Part shown: positions 47,120-56,100 of the stretch, in pieces
How the letters are laid out: the number at the start of each line of letters is the position of its first letter
Numbering within the stretch: the stretch's first letter is position 1
Translations under genes and position numbers: made by a program
Notes under the pieces: generated by a model
Seen by the model: only the letters and a program-made list of their open reading frames with translations
What the model was told of the DNA's origin: nothing
Database searches by the model: none
Assembly (NCBI RefSeq): GCF_900148505.1
Contig: NZ_FRXO01000001.1
Span: 1-64,000 of the forward strand
Reading direction: 5' to 3'
Source: Pseudoxanthobacter soli DSM 19599
GTDB taxonomy: Bacteria; Pseudomonadota; Alphaproteobacteria; Rhizobiales; Segnochrobactraceae
DNA length: 64,000 nt

Positions 47120-48943
47120 ATGTTCCAGACATTCGACGATATCGCTGATCCCACCCTCGGTGCCGGCCGCCTCGCCCGGCTGCGCACGCGCCTCGCGGCC
47201 GATGGCCTCGACGGCTTCCTCGTGCCGCGGTCGGACGAGCATCAGGGCGAATATGTCGCCCGGTCGTCGGAGCGCTTGGCATGGCTCACGGGCTTCACCG
47301 GTTCGGCCGGCATGGCCGTGGTGCTGCCGGAAGTCGCCGCGATCTTCGTCGATGGGCGCTACACTCTGCAGGTGCGCGATCAGGTCGACATCGCCGCGTT
47401 CGAGCCGCGGCATCTGATCGAGGAGCCGCCGCCGCAGTGGCTTGCGCGTCACCTGAAGCCCGGCATGCGCATCGGCTATGACGGCATGCTCCATACTGTT
47501 GCCGGCGTTCGACGCTTCAAGGCCGCCTGCGAGGCCGCCGGGGCGACGCTGGTGGCCGTTGAGGCCAATCCGCTCGACGCGGTGTGGACGGACCGGCCCG
47601 CGCCACCGCAGGGCGCCGTCATCCTTCAACCCATCGAGCTTGCGGGCGAAACAGCCGCCGCCAAGCTCGAGAAGATCGAGGCGCTCGTCGCCGAGGCCGG
47701 AGCCGACAGCGCGGTTCTGACGCTGCCGGATTCCGTCGCATGGCTCTTCAACATCCGCGGTGCCGACATCGAGCACAATCCCGTGCCGCTGTCGTTCGCG
47801 GTGGTGCGCCGGGGTGCCCGGCCGCAGCTCTTCATCGACGGGCGCAAGCTCTCCAATGCGGTCCGCGCCGCGCTGGAGGACGTGGCGGAGATCGGCGAGC
47901 CCGATGCGTTCATGCCGGCCCTCGACGAGGCCGGCCGCGGCGGTGCCCGCGTTCTGCTCGACCCGGACTGGGTCGCGGAGGCGATCCGCGTGCGTCTCGC
48001 CACCGTCGGCGCGAAGATCGTCGAGGGCCGCGACCCGGTGCTGCTGCCGAAGGCGGTGAAGAACGCCGCGGAGATCGTCGGCACGCGCACCGCGCATCTG
48101 CGCGACGGCGTCGCCGTGGCGCGCTACCTCGCGTGGCTGGACCGCACCACCGCGGCAGGCGATCTCGATGAGATCGGCGCCGTCGAAGCGCTGGAGCGTT
48201 TCCGCGCGGAAGGCGGCCTTCTCCGGGATATCTCCTTTCCCAGCATTTCGGGCGCGGGGCCGAATGGCGCCATCGTGCATTACCGCGTCAGCCGGGCCAC
48301 GAACCGGGCGCTTCGGCGCGGCGAACTGTTCCTGATCGATTCCGGCGCCCAGTACCAGGACGGCACCACGGACATCACCCGCACCGTGCCGGTCGGGGAG
48401 CCCACCGCCGAGATGCGCGATCGCTACACCCGCGTGCTGGCGGGCCACGTCGCGGTGGCGACGGCGCGGTTCCCGGTCGGCACCACCGGTGCCCAGCTCG
48501 ATCCCCTGGCCCGGCTGCCGTTGTGGCAGGCGGGGCTCGATTTCGACCATGGCACCGGCCATGGCGTCGGCGTCTACCTGTCGGTGCATGAAGGCCCGCA
48601 GCGCATCGCCAAGGCCGGCAGCGCCACCCCGCTCGAACCCGGCATGATCGTCTCCGACGAGCCGGGCTACTACAAGACCGGCGCCTATGGCATCCGCATC
48701 GAGAACCTGCTGCTCGTGACACCTGCCGAGGTGCCCGCGGGCGGCGAACGGCCCATGCTCGCCTTCGAGACGCTCACGCTCGCGCCCTACGACCGGCGCC
48801 TGATCGAGCCGTCGCTTCTATCGCCCGCCGCGCTTCAGTGGATCGATGCCTACCACGCCCGGGTGCGCGACGCGCTGTCACCGTTTCTCGCGGGTGACGA
48901 CCTCGCCTGGCTCGTCGCGGCGACGGAGCCGTTCGGCGGCTAG
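47120..48943 (+). CDS. pepP: Aminopeptidase P (Xaa-Pro aminopeptidase), long form
   Basis: Cuts N-terminal residues that precede proline. At 607 residues it is the three-domain long form, with two creatinase-like N-terminal domains (1-310) and the catalytic pita-bread domain. Metal ligands are in DSGAQYQDGTTDITR (two Asp), GTGHGVG (His), VSDEPGYY (Glu) and AFETLTLAPYD (Glu). It is probably cytoplasmic (no signal). The TAG stop lies in the terminal CTAG of a dispersed repeat. Confidence 0.93.
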   Translation: MFQTFDDIADPTLGAGRLARLRTRLAADGLDGFLVPRSDEHQGEYVARSSERLAWLTGFTGSAGMAVVLPEVAAIFVDGRYTLQVRDQVDIAAFEPRHLIEEPPPQWLARHLKPGMRIGYDGMLHTVAGVRRFKAACEAAGATLVAVEANPLDAVWTDRPAPPQGAVILQPIELAGETAAAKLEKIEALVAEAGADSAVLTLPDSVAWLFNIRGADIEHNPVPLSFAVVRRGARPQLFIDGRKLSNAVRAALEDVAEIGEPDAFMPALDEAGRGGARVLLDPDWVAEAIRVRLATVGAKIVEGRDPVLLPKAVKNAAEIVGTRTAHLRDGVAVARYLAWLDRTTAAGDLDEIGAVEALERFRAEGGLLRDISFPSISGAGPNGAIVHYRVSRATNRALRRGELFLIDSGAQYQDGTTDITRTVPVGEPTAEMRDRYTRVLAGHVAVATARFPVGTTGAQLDPLARLPLWQAGLDFDHGTGHGVGVYLSVHEGPQRIAKAGSATPLEPGMIVSDEPGYYKTGAYGIRIENLLLVTPAEVPAGGERPMLAFETLTLAPYDRRLIEPSLLSPAALQWIDAYHARVRDALSPFLAGDDLAWLVAATEPFGG

Positions 48944-49034
48944 AACCTCTCCCGGTCGGATCGAACCGATCCGAAGGACGGGCTCACGAACCCGCAGCGC
49001 TTTCCCACTCGATCGGATGATTTCATGCGATCGC
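48940..49034 (-). repeat. Dispersed intergenic repeat, copy after pepP
   Basis: Reverse-orientation copy of the element at 57123-57242: CTAGAACC-TCTCCCGGTCGGATCG, paired arms CGGATCG/CGATCCG, AGCGCTTTCC, GATCGGATGATTTCATGCGATCG and a terminal GAGCGCTCC. Its first CTAG overlaps the pepP stop. Confidence 0.7.
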
Positions 49035-49142
49035 CGAGCGCTCCGGACCCCGTCCGACATGATCGCCGGGAACCGACTTGGCCGTTGCGTGGTTTTCCTT
49101 CCGGATGCCCCAAGGGGGCGCAAGGAAGGAAAGGGCGACATC

Positions 49143-49217
49143 ATGCGCGGAATCCTGCTCTGGCTCGTCGGCGTGCCGATCCCGGTCATCATTCTGATCT
49201 ATCTGCTGTTCCGATAG
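49143..49217 (+). CDS. 24-residue single-helix membrane microprotein
   Basis: The peptide MRGILLWLVGVPIPVIILIY followed by LLFR is almost entirely one membrane helix with a Pro-x-Pro kink. AAGGAAAGGG lies upstream of the ATG and a TAG ends it. Very similar 23-26-residue hydrophobic proteins are widespread in rhizobia as unnamed genes. It may regulate a membrane enzyme; function unknown. Confidence 0.6.
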   Translation: MRGILLWLVGVPIPVIILIYLLFR

Positions 49218-49351
49218 TCTTGTCCGTTGCTGCCCGGGGGCACCGAGGCATGCCGGCCTCCGAAGCCCGCGGTCCGGAGGCCGTCCTGGAGACGGGAGGG
49301 CGGTTAGCCCATCGCAAGTCGGCGGAAGCGCGTCCGACGATGAGGGAATCG

Positions 49352-49657
49352 TCAGCCGGCAACGTGCCGGCCGACGGCCGCGACGGCCACGCCGATGGCG
49401 ACCACTGCCAGAATCGGCAGGCGGGCGAACGCGGCAAGACCGGCGGCGGCGGCCGCGATCGCGTCCGCCGGCCCGCCTGTCAGGGCCGGCGGTGCGGCCA
49501 ACGCCGCCAGAACGGCCGGTGGCACCGCTTCGAAGGCACGCTTCATCCGCCCTCGCGCCGCGAAATTCCGCGGCACGATCAGACCGGCAAGCCGGGTCGC
49601 CATCGTGGCGACGGCCATGGCGAGAATGGCGAGAAAGGCAGCCGGATCGAGTGTCAT
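49352..49657 (-). CDS. azlD: AzlD family branched-chain amino acid exporter subunit
   Basis: The small partner of AzlC in branched-chain amino acid (or analogue) efflux. The 101 residues contain about four hydrophobic helices and the family pattern AVATMATRLAGLIVPRNFA...RMKRAFEAVPPAVLAALAAP. Its start overlaps the azlC stop by four bases, so translation is coupled. Confidence 0.9.
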   Translation of the reverse strand: MTLDPAAFLAILAMAVATMATRLAGLIVPRNFAARGRMKRAFEAVPPAVLAALAAPPALTGGPADAIAAAAAGLAAFARLPILAVVAIGVAVAAVGRHVAG

Positions 49658-50454
49658 GTCGGCGTCTCCGCTGTGCTGTCGTCCCGACCGGACAGGAACG
49701 CGGCGGTGACGCCCGCCACGGCGCCGGCCGCGATCGAAGCCGGGCCCGGCAGAACGATGTGAACGGCGACAGCGGCAATGACCGATGCCAGCACCGCCGG
49801 AAGGAAACCCGGCCGCGAGCGGAACCCGGCGAGAAGACCGATGAAGGTGGCGGCGAACGCGAAATCGAAGCCGTAGGCCGCTGGATCGCCGATCAGGGCG
49901 CCGACGAGGCAGCCCCCCACCGTGAACATCAGCCATCCGACATAAAGGGTAACGCCGAGCCCGGCATAATAGGCCGGTGTCAGTGTCGTGCGCGCGGCGC
50001 GTTCCTCCGCGAACGCCCAGATCTCGTCCGCCAGCACCAGCAGCGCGGCGATCTTTCCCCACATCGGAAAGCGGTCCATCCGACGTTGGATCGACGCGCC
50101 CATCAGCACATGGCGCAGGTTCACGATCAGCACCGCGAATCCGAGCGTCAGCCAGGGCGCTGGCGTTCGCCAGAGGTCGAGCGCGACGAACTGGGCCCCG
50201 CCGGCGAACACCAGCCCCGACATCAGCCCGACTTCGAGCGGTGAAAGTCCCTTCGCTGCTCCGAGCGCGCCGAGCAGGAGCCCGAACGGCGAGGCCGCGA
50301 CCAGCACCGGCAGGATTGCCGCCGCGCCCGCCAGAAACTCCGCGCGCGGCCCGGCGTCCGGGGCCGATTCGCCTCGGCCGGCGAAATAGGCGGTGCGGTC
50401 TTCTTTGCCGTCGCGCAGCGGCGTCGGCTTTTTTCCTTCGGCAGGCACGATCAT
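49654..50454 (-). CDS. azlC: AzlC family branched-chain amino acid exporter subunit
   Basis: The large membrane subunit of the AzlCD exporter. The 266 residues have a 35-residue hydrophilic leader, then helices with the family stretches AASPFGLLLGALGAAKGLSPLEVGLMSGLVFAGGAQFVAL and LIVNLRHVLMGASI...WGKIAALLVLADEIWAF. GAGGA precedes the ATG. The AraC-type gene upstream on the same strand is the probable local regulator. Confidence 0.93.
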   Translation of the reverse strand: MIVPAEGKKPTPLRDGKEDRTAYFAGRGESAPDAGPRAEFLAGAAAILPVLVAASPFGLLLGALGAAKGLSPLEVGLMSGLVFAGGAQFVALDLWRTPAPWLTLGFAVLIVNLRHVLMGASIQRRMDRFPMWGKIAALLVLADEIWAFAEERAARTTLTPAYYAGLGVTLYVGWLMFTVGGCLVGALIGDPAAYGFDFAFAATFIGLLAGFRSRPGFLPAVLASVIAAVAVHIVLPGPASIAAGAVAGVTAAFLSGRDDSTAETPT

Positions 50455-50566
50455 CGTCCTCGGCGTCAGCGGTCCCGACCTTCTGGCAGTGGGGCGGCGA
50501 GGCGTCTTGGACGAAAGTGACGGACGAACGAGACCTATGCGCGCGCAAAGGCGCCGCCTGCCGGTA

Positions 50567-51475
50567 TCACCTGGCGCGGGCAGCGGCGCGGAACGATCCC
50601 GGTGCCACGCCGACCCGCGCCTTGAAGGCGCGGTTGAGGTGGCTCTGGTCGCAGAACCCGCAGGTCAGGGCGGCCTCGGCCGGGGGCGTGCCGTCGAGCA
50701 GCATCCTGCGGGCGGCGCGCACCCGCCGGTCGGTCAGCCAAGCGTGGGGCGTGAGGCCGGTTTCGCGCGCCATGGCGCGGATCAGCCGGGTGCGGGGGAT
50801 GCCGGCGACGCCGGCAAGCCGGGCAAGGTCGATATCCTCGGCGAAATGGGCGTCGAGAAAAGCGAGGGCGCGGGCAACGGGGCCGCGCTCGGCCGGCGGA
50901 TCGCGGTCGAGCCTGCCGCGGACGGCACCGTCGCGGCCATGCCGGGCAAACAGTTTCACGAACGCGACATGGAGGCGCTGGTCGGTCTCGAGGGCCGGGG
51001 CGCCGGCGTCCGCCGCCCGATGGGCCCGGGCGATCTCGGCGGCAAGCGCGGGATCGTGCATCAGGATGCCGGAGAAAACTGGCGGCTCCCGGGAGCGCCC
51101 TTCCGTCGCGTCCTCCGCGACGGCCTGCATCAGCCCCAGGGATGGGTAGGTCATGCGGTAGGCATAGCCCGAAACGCCATAGGGCTCGCCGTCGTGGACC
51201 ACCTCCGGCGGCACCACGCAGACATCGCCGGGTCCGGCATAAAGTTGGGTGCCGTTGACGCGGAACGTCTCGCAGCCGGCCTCGATGATGCCGACCACGT
51301 AGGTGTCGTGCGTGTGCGGCGCATAGACGTGGGTGCGGAATGTCGCCGTCAGACATTCGAGCCCGTGGTGTCGCTCGGACACGAAGAAGCGGGCACGCTC
51401 ATGCGCATCGAGCGGCGTCCGGGCGAGGGCGCTGCTCTGGGTCTGCGGTGCGGTGTTCCTGCCGGCATTTGCCAT
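50567..51475 (-). CDS. AraC family transcriptional regulator
   Basis: A 302-residue one-component regulator: an N-terminal cupin ligand-binding domain (about 30-150; HVYAPHTHDTYVVGIIEAG, GPGDVCVVPPEVVHDG), a linker, and a C-terminal double helix-turn-helix (about 200-300; LARLAGVAGIPRTRLIRAMARETGLTPHAWLTDRRV, EAALTCGFCDQSHLNRAFKARVGVAPGSFR). It lies 112 bases upstream of azlC on the same strand and likely controls amino acid export. No clear ribosome site is seen, so the exact start is uncertain. Confidence 0.92.
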   Translation of the reverse strand: MANAGRNTAPQTQSSALARTPLDAHERARFFVSERHHGLECLTATFRTHVYAPHTHDTYVVGIIEAGCETFRVNGTQLYAGPGDVCVVPPEVVHDGEPYGVSGYAYRMTYPSLGLMQAVAEDATEGRSREPPVFSGILMHDPALAAEIARAHRAADAGAPALETDQRLHVAFVKLFARHGRDGAVRGRLDRDPPAERGPVARALAFLDAHFAEDIDLARLAGVAGIPRTRLIRAMARETGLTPHAWLTDRRVRAARRMLLDGTPPAEAALTCGFCDQSHLNRAFKARVGVAPGSFRAAARAR

Positions 51476-51633
51476 GCGCCATCATGGCACGGCGGCCGGC
51501 GGCGCGCGAGCGCGGCAGCGGAAAGCGGCGCCGGGCCGAGGCCGCCGACGGCTTGCCGTGGCCACTGGGCCTTTGGCGAGCGCGCCGCAGTTTGCTAGGT
51601 TGCGCGAGGATTGTTCAAGGGAGTCGCAGACCG

Positions 51634-53115
51634 ATGCCTAGCCCATTCGCCGGACCGGGCGCGAGCGACGGTGCCACCGTTGCGCCGGAGCGTGACGAGG
51701 CTGCCGTCGCGCGCGCGATCGCAGCGCTCGCCCCGGTGTTCGGCGACCGGCTGACCACCAATTCGGTCATCCGCCGGCAGCACGGCCAGACCACCACGTG
51801 GCTCGCCAACGAGCCGCCGGATGCGGTGATCTTCGCGCTGACGACGGAAGAGGTCTCGACCATTGTCAGAACCTGCGCCGCGGAGGGCGTGCCCGTGATC
51901 GCCCATGGCGCCGGCACGTCCCTTGAAGGTCACGTCAACGCGCCGTTCGGCGGCATCTCGGTCAATCTCAGCCGCATGAACCGCATCCTTGCGGTGCGGC
52001 CGGAGGATCTCGACTGCACCGTCGAGCCGGGCGTGACACGTCGCCAGCTCAACGAGCACCTGCGCGACCAGGGCCTGTTCTTTCCGATCGATCCGGGGGC
52101 GGATGCCAGCATCGGCGGCATGGCGGCGACGCGCGCCTCCGGCACCAATGCGGTGCGCTACGGCACCATGCGCGAGAACGTGGTCGCGCTCGAGGTGGTG
52201 CTCGCCGACGGCTCGGTGATCGAGACCACCCACCGTGCCCGCAAGAGCGCCGCCGGCTACGACCTCACCCGGCTGATGGTCGGCTCGGAAGGCACGCTCG
52301 GCATCGTCACGGCCATCACGCTGAAGCTGCACGGCATTCCGGAATCGATTCTGGCCGGCGTCTGCCCGTTCCCGAGTGTCGAAGCCGCCTGCCAGGCGGT
52401 CATCACCACCATCCAGTGTGGCGTTCCCATCGCGCGGATCGAACTCTTGGATGCCCTGGCCATCAAGGGCGTGAACGCGCATTCGGGGCTGACGCTGCCC
52501 GAACAGCCGCACCTGTTCGCGGAATTCCACGGCTCCGCAGCCAGCGTCGCCGAGCAGGCGGAGCTTTTCGGCGCCATCGTCGCCGACCATGGCGGCGGCA
52601 CGCTGGAAGTGGCGGAACGGCCGGAGGATCGCAGCCGTCTGTGGCACGCGCGCCATGAGTTCTATTTCGCCGCGCGTGCCCTGCGGCCCGGTGCGGACGC
52701 GCTCGCGACCGATGTCTGCGTGCCGATCTCCCGTCTTGCCGAGTGCATCGGCGAATCTCTGGAAGACCTGAAACAGACCGGCCTGATCGCCCCTCTCGCC
52801 GGCCATGTCGGCGACGGCAACTTCCATCTGCAGGTCATGGTCGACCAGTCGTCGCCCGAGGAAGTGGCGGCGGTGAAGGGTTTCCTGAAGCGGCTTTCCC
52901 ACCGCGCCATCGCCATGGACGGCACCTGTACCGGCGAGCACGGCATCGGCCAGGGCAAGATGGGCTATCTCGACGAAGAACTCGGCGGCGGCGTCGCGGT
53001 GATGCGGGCGATCAAGCATGCGCTGGATCCGGCCGGCATCCTCAATCCGGGCAAGATTCTCGGGGCCTCCCGCTGGATCCATCCCGGCGAGGCGGTGCCG
53101 CTCGCGGCGGAATGA
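51634..53115 (+). CDS. FAD-binding oxidoreductase, D-lactate dehydrogenase / GlcD type
   Basis: The 493 residues comprise a PCMH-type FAD domain (60-230; GVPVIAHGAGTSLEGHVNAPFGG, PIDPGADASIGGMAATRASGTNAVRYGTMRENVVALE, GSEGTLGIVT) and a C-terminal cap/oxidase domain with the catalytic-histidine block GHVGDGNFHL and MDGTCTGEHGIGQGK. These fit the quinone- or cytochrome-linked D-2-hydroxyacid dehydrogenase group (Dld/GlcD). Lactate is the most likely substrate, but glycolate or other acids cannot be excluded. AAGGGAG precedes the ATG. Divergent from the AraC gene. Confidence 0.9.
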   Translation: MPSPFAGPGASDGATVAPERDEAAVARAIAALAPVFGDRLTTNSVIRRQHGQTTTWLANEPPDAVIFALTTEEVSTIVRTCAAEGVPVIAHGAGTSLEGHVNAPFGGISVNLSRMNRILAVRPEDLDCTVEPGVTRRQLNEHLRDQGLFFPIDPGADASIGGMAATRASGTNAVRYGTMRENVVALEVVLADGSVIETTHRARKSAAGYDLTRLMVGSEGTLGIVTAITLKLHGIPESILAGVCPFPSVEAACQAVITTIQCGVPIARIELLDALAIKGVNAHSGLTLPEQPHLFAEFHGSAASVAEQAELFGAIVADHGGGTLEVAERPEDRSRLWHARHEFYFAARALRPGADALATDVCVPISRLAECIGESLEDLKQTGLIAPLAGHVGDGNFHLQVMVDQSSPEEVAAVKGFLKRLSHRAIAMDGTCTGEHGIGQGKMGYLDEELGGGVAVMRAIKHALDPAGILNPGKILGASRWIHPGEAVPLAAE

Positions 53116-53191
53116 GAGCGGCGGCGCTGGCGCTGCACAAGAGTGTGATCGAACATTGCCGCCGCAGACCGGCGGCAGACGGAGGCCGACC

Positions 53192-56100
53192 CTGAACGCC
53201 TTGTTCATGTCCGCGGGCGTCGCCGTGATCCTGGCGTTCCTGGCGGCTTTCATCGGCCCCTATTTCGTCGACTGGACGGCGTATCGCCCGGCGATCGAGG
53301 CGGAAGCGGCGCGCCTGCTCGGCGTGCGCGTCCGCGTGCTCGGCTCGGCGGAGGTGCGCCTGCTGCCGACGCCGTCGATGACGCTCGACGACGTGCGCGT
53401 CGGCGCGGTCGAGGCGCCCATCGTCACCGCGGAACATGTGGCGGCCGAAATCGACCTGCCGTCGCTGCTGCGCGGCAGCGTGCGCGTCACCGGGCTGACG
53501 CTCAACCGGCCGGAGTTCCATCTCTCGATCGACGAGAGCGGCGACATGGCGCTCGCTCCCGGCGATGCCCGCCCGGGCGCGCTGCAGCCGGGCGACGTGG
53601 CGCTCGAGGGCGTCACCTTCAAGGACGGCGCCATCGAGATCGCCGACGCGCGCACCGGGCTTCAGCGGCGGCTGACCGACGTCAACGGCCACCTCGATGC
53701 GCGCTCGCTCGCCGGGCCCTACCGCATCGAGGGCAATGTGCGTTTCGGGGCGGTGCCCATCGCCTTCACCGTGGCGAGCGGCATCCGCGAGAACGACAGC
53801 ATCAAGCTCAAGACCGACCTGACGCCCGGCAACGGCGTCGGCACGATCACGGCCGACGGTGTGCTGAACTTCGGCGGCGACGCCCCGGTCTATGACGGCC
53901 GGTTCACCGCGCAGCGCCATGCGCAGGCCGAAGGCGACGGCGCGCCCTCCACGCCCGCCGCCGGGTTCAACCGGCTCGAAGGCACGTTCGCCTTCGATCC
54001 GGACGGGCTGACGGTGACCGGCCTTACCGCCGGCTACGGAGCCGGCGCCAACACGGTGGCGCTGGACGGAAAGGCCGTTCTCTCGATCTCGCCCGAGCCG
54101 CGGTTCGATGCCGATCTCTCGGCGAAACAGCTCGATCTCGATTCCATCGCCGGTTCCACTGCGGACCATGTGATGACGCCCGCCGAGGCTGTGGCGGTGA
54201 TCGGCGCCGGTCTTCCGGCGCTGCCGCTGCCGGCGATCCCGGGGCGGGTGCGCATCGCCGCCGATTCCATGGTAATGGCCGGCGGCATCGTTCAGAACGG
54301 CGAACTCGACGCCTCGACCGCCGCCGACGGCTGGTCGATCGCATCCCTGAAGGCGCTCGCCCCGGGTCGGACGAATTTCTCCCTGTCGGGGGATGTGGTG
54401 TCCGGCCGGTCGCCGCGCCTCGAAGGGCGCCTGACCGCGTCTTCCGAGCAGCCCGGCACGTTCGGCGCCTGGCTGCGCGGCGCGAGCCGGGTTCCGACCG
54501 GCCTGCAGCCCGTTTCGCTTTCGGCCGGGTTCACGATCGACGCCACCGGCCTGAAGGTGTCGGACTATGCGCTCAAGCTCGATGCCGACACGGTGGAAGG
54601 CGCGCTGCAATGGCGCCCCCGCGAGGGCGACGTGCCGGCGGGGCTCGACCTTTCCGCCTCCGCCCGCCGGCTCGATCTCGACCGCATCGCGGAACTCGGC
54701 CGCGCCTTGTCCACCGGCGGCGTCGGCAGCCTGATCGCGGAGGTCGCCGGCGACGTTTCGCTGCGCGTTTCCGCCGATCGCGCCGTCGTCGGCGGCGTGA
54801 ACGGCCGTAGCGTCGACGTCGAAGCGATGTTTACCGGCGGCAATCTCGATGTCCGGCGTCTCGATATCGAGGACCTCGCCGGCGCGCGCATCGTCGCGAC
54901 CGGCAAGGTGGAGGCCATCGGCACCGCGCCGAGGGGGACGCTGGAGGCCTCGATCACCGCCAGCCGGTTCGATGGGCTGAGCGCGCTGGCGCAGGCGATG
55001 GCGCCGGATGCGCCTGCCGTCGTCGCCTTCGCGCGCGCCGCGCCGCTGTTGGCGCCGGCGAACCTCACCGGACGGTTCGAAGCCGGCGCCGCGGGGCCTG
55101 CGACATCCGTCAAGCTGACGCTCGACGGCGATGTCGGCGGCTCTCAGATCGAGGCGAAGGGTTCGTTCACGGGCACCTTCACGGATTGGCGGCAGGGTCT
55201 GCTCGGCCTCAGCGTCGATGCTCGCGGGCCGGACGGCGCGAAGCTCATCGGGCAGTTCGGCGTGCCGGTGGTGCCCGTGAAGGGCGCCGGGCCGGGCGAG
55301 ATCGCGCTGTCGCTCGCCGGCCGTCCCGCGGGCGAGCTGAAGGCGACGCTCGCTGCCGACGTCGCCGGCTCCAGCCTCGATCTCGACGGCAGCCTCACCG
55401 CGCCCGGCCACACCGACAGCACGGGCCGGTTCGACGTGAAGCTCGACAGCCGGGACATCGCACCCGCGGCGCTGGCGCTCGGCTGGCTGGCGCCTGGGCT
55501 CGCCGGCGCGCTGCCCGCCGCCCTCTCGGCTCACATCGAAACCGTGGGCGAGAAGGCGACGGTGTCGCAACTTTCCGGCAGCTTCGCCGGTACGCAGGTG
55601 GCGGGGCAGGGCACCGTCGATATCGGTCCGGCGCGTCCGCGCGTTTCGGGCAGCCTCGATATCGCGTCGGTGGACATGGTCGCTCTCGGCGAACTCGCGC
55701 TCGGGTCCGGTGCGTGGTCGCTGACCACGGCCGAGGACAGCGTGTGGCCGGACGGTGCGTTCGGGCCGTCGCTGATTTCCGGGCTCGACCTATCGCTCGG
55801 GCTCAAAGCGAGCAAGGTGCTGATCGGCGACAGCGAACTCGACGCCGCCTCGGCAAAGCTGTCGAGCAACGCGCAAGCCATCGACGTGTCCGAGATCGCA
55901 GGCCGCCTCGCCGGCGGTGCGCTGTCGGGGCGCCTCGGCGTGGTGCGCGGCGAGCGCGGCGAGATGACGGTGCGCGGCGGGCTGAAGCTCGCCGGTGCCG
56001 ATCTCGCTGGGCTGGTGCCCTCGCCCGGACTGACGGGACGGCTGGATGCCGCCTTCGAGGGCGATGCGAAGGGCCGCTCCATCGCGGGCCTCGTCGCGAC

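Noticed and set aside
53042-55570. Long minus-strand open frame (about 842 codons) opposite the AsmA-like gene
   Set aside because: Antisense shadow with typical His/Arg/Gly-rich product.
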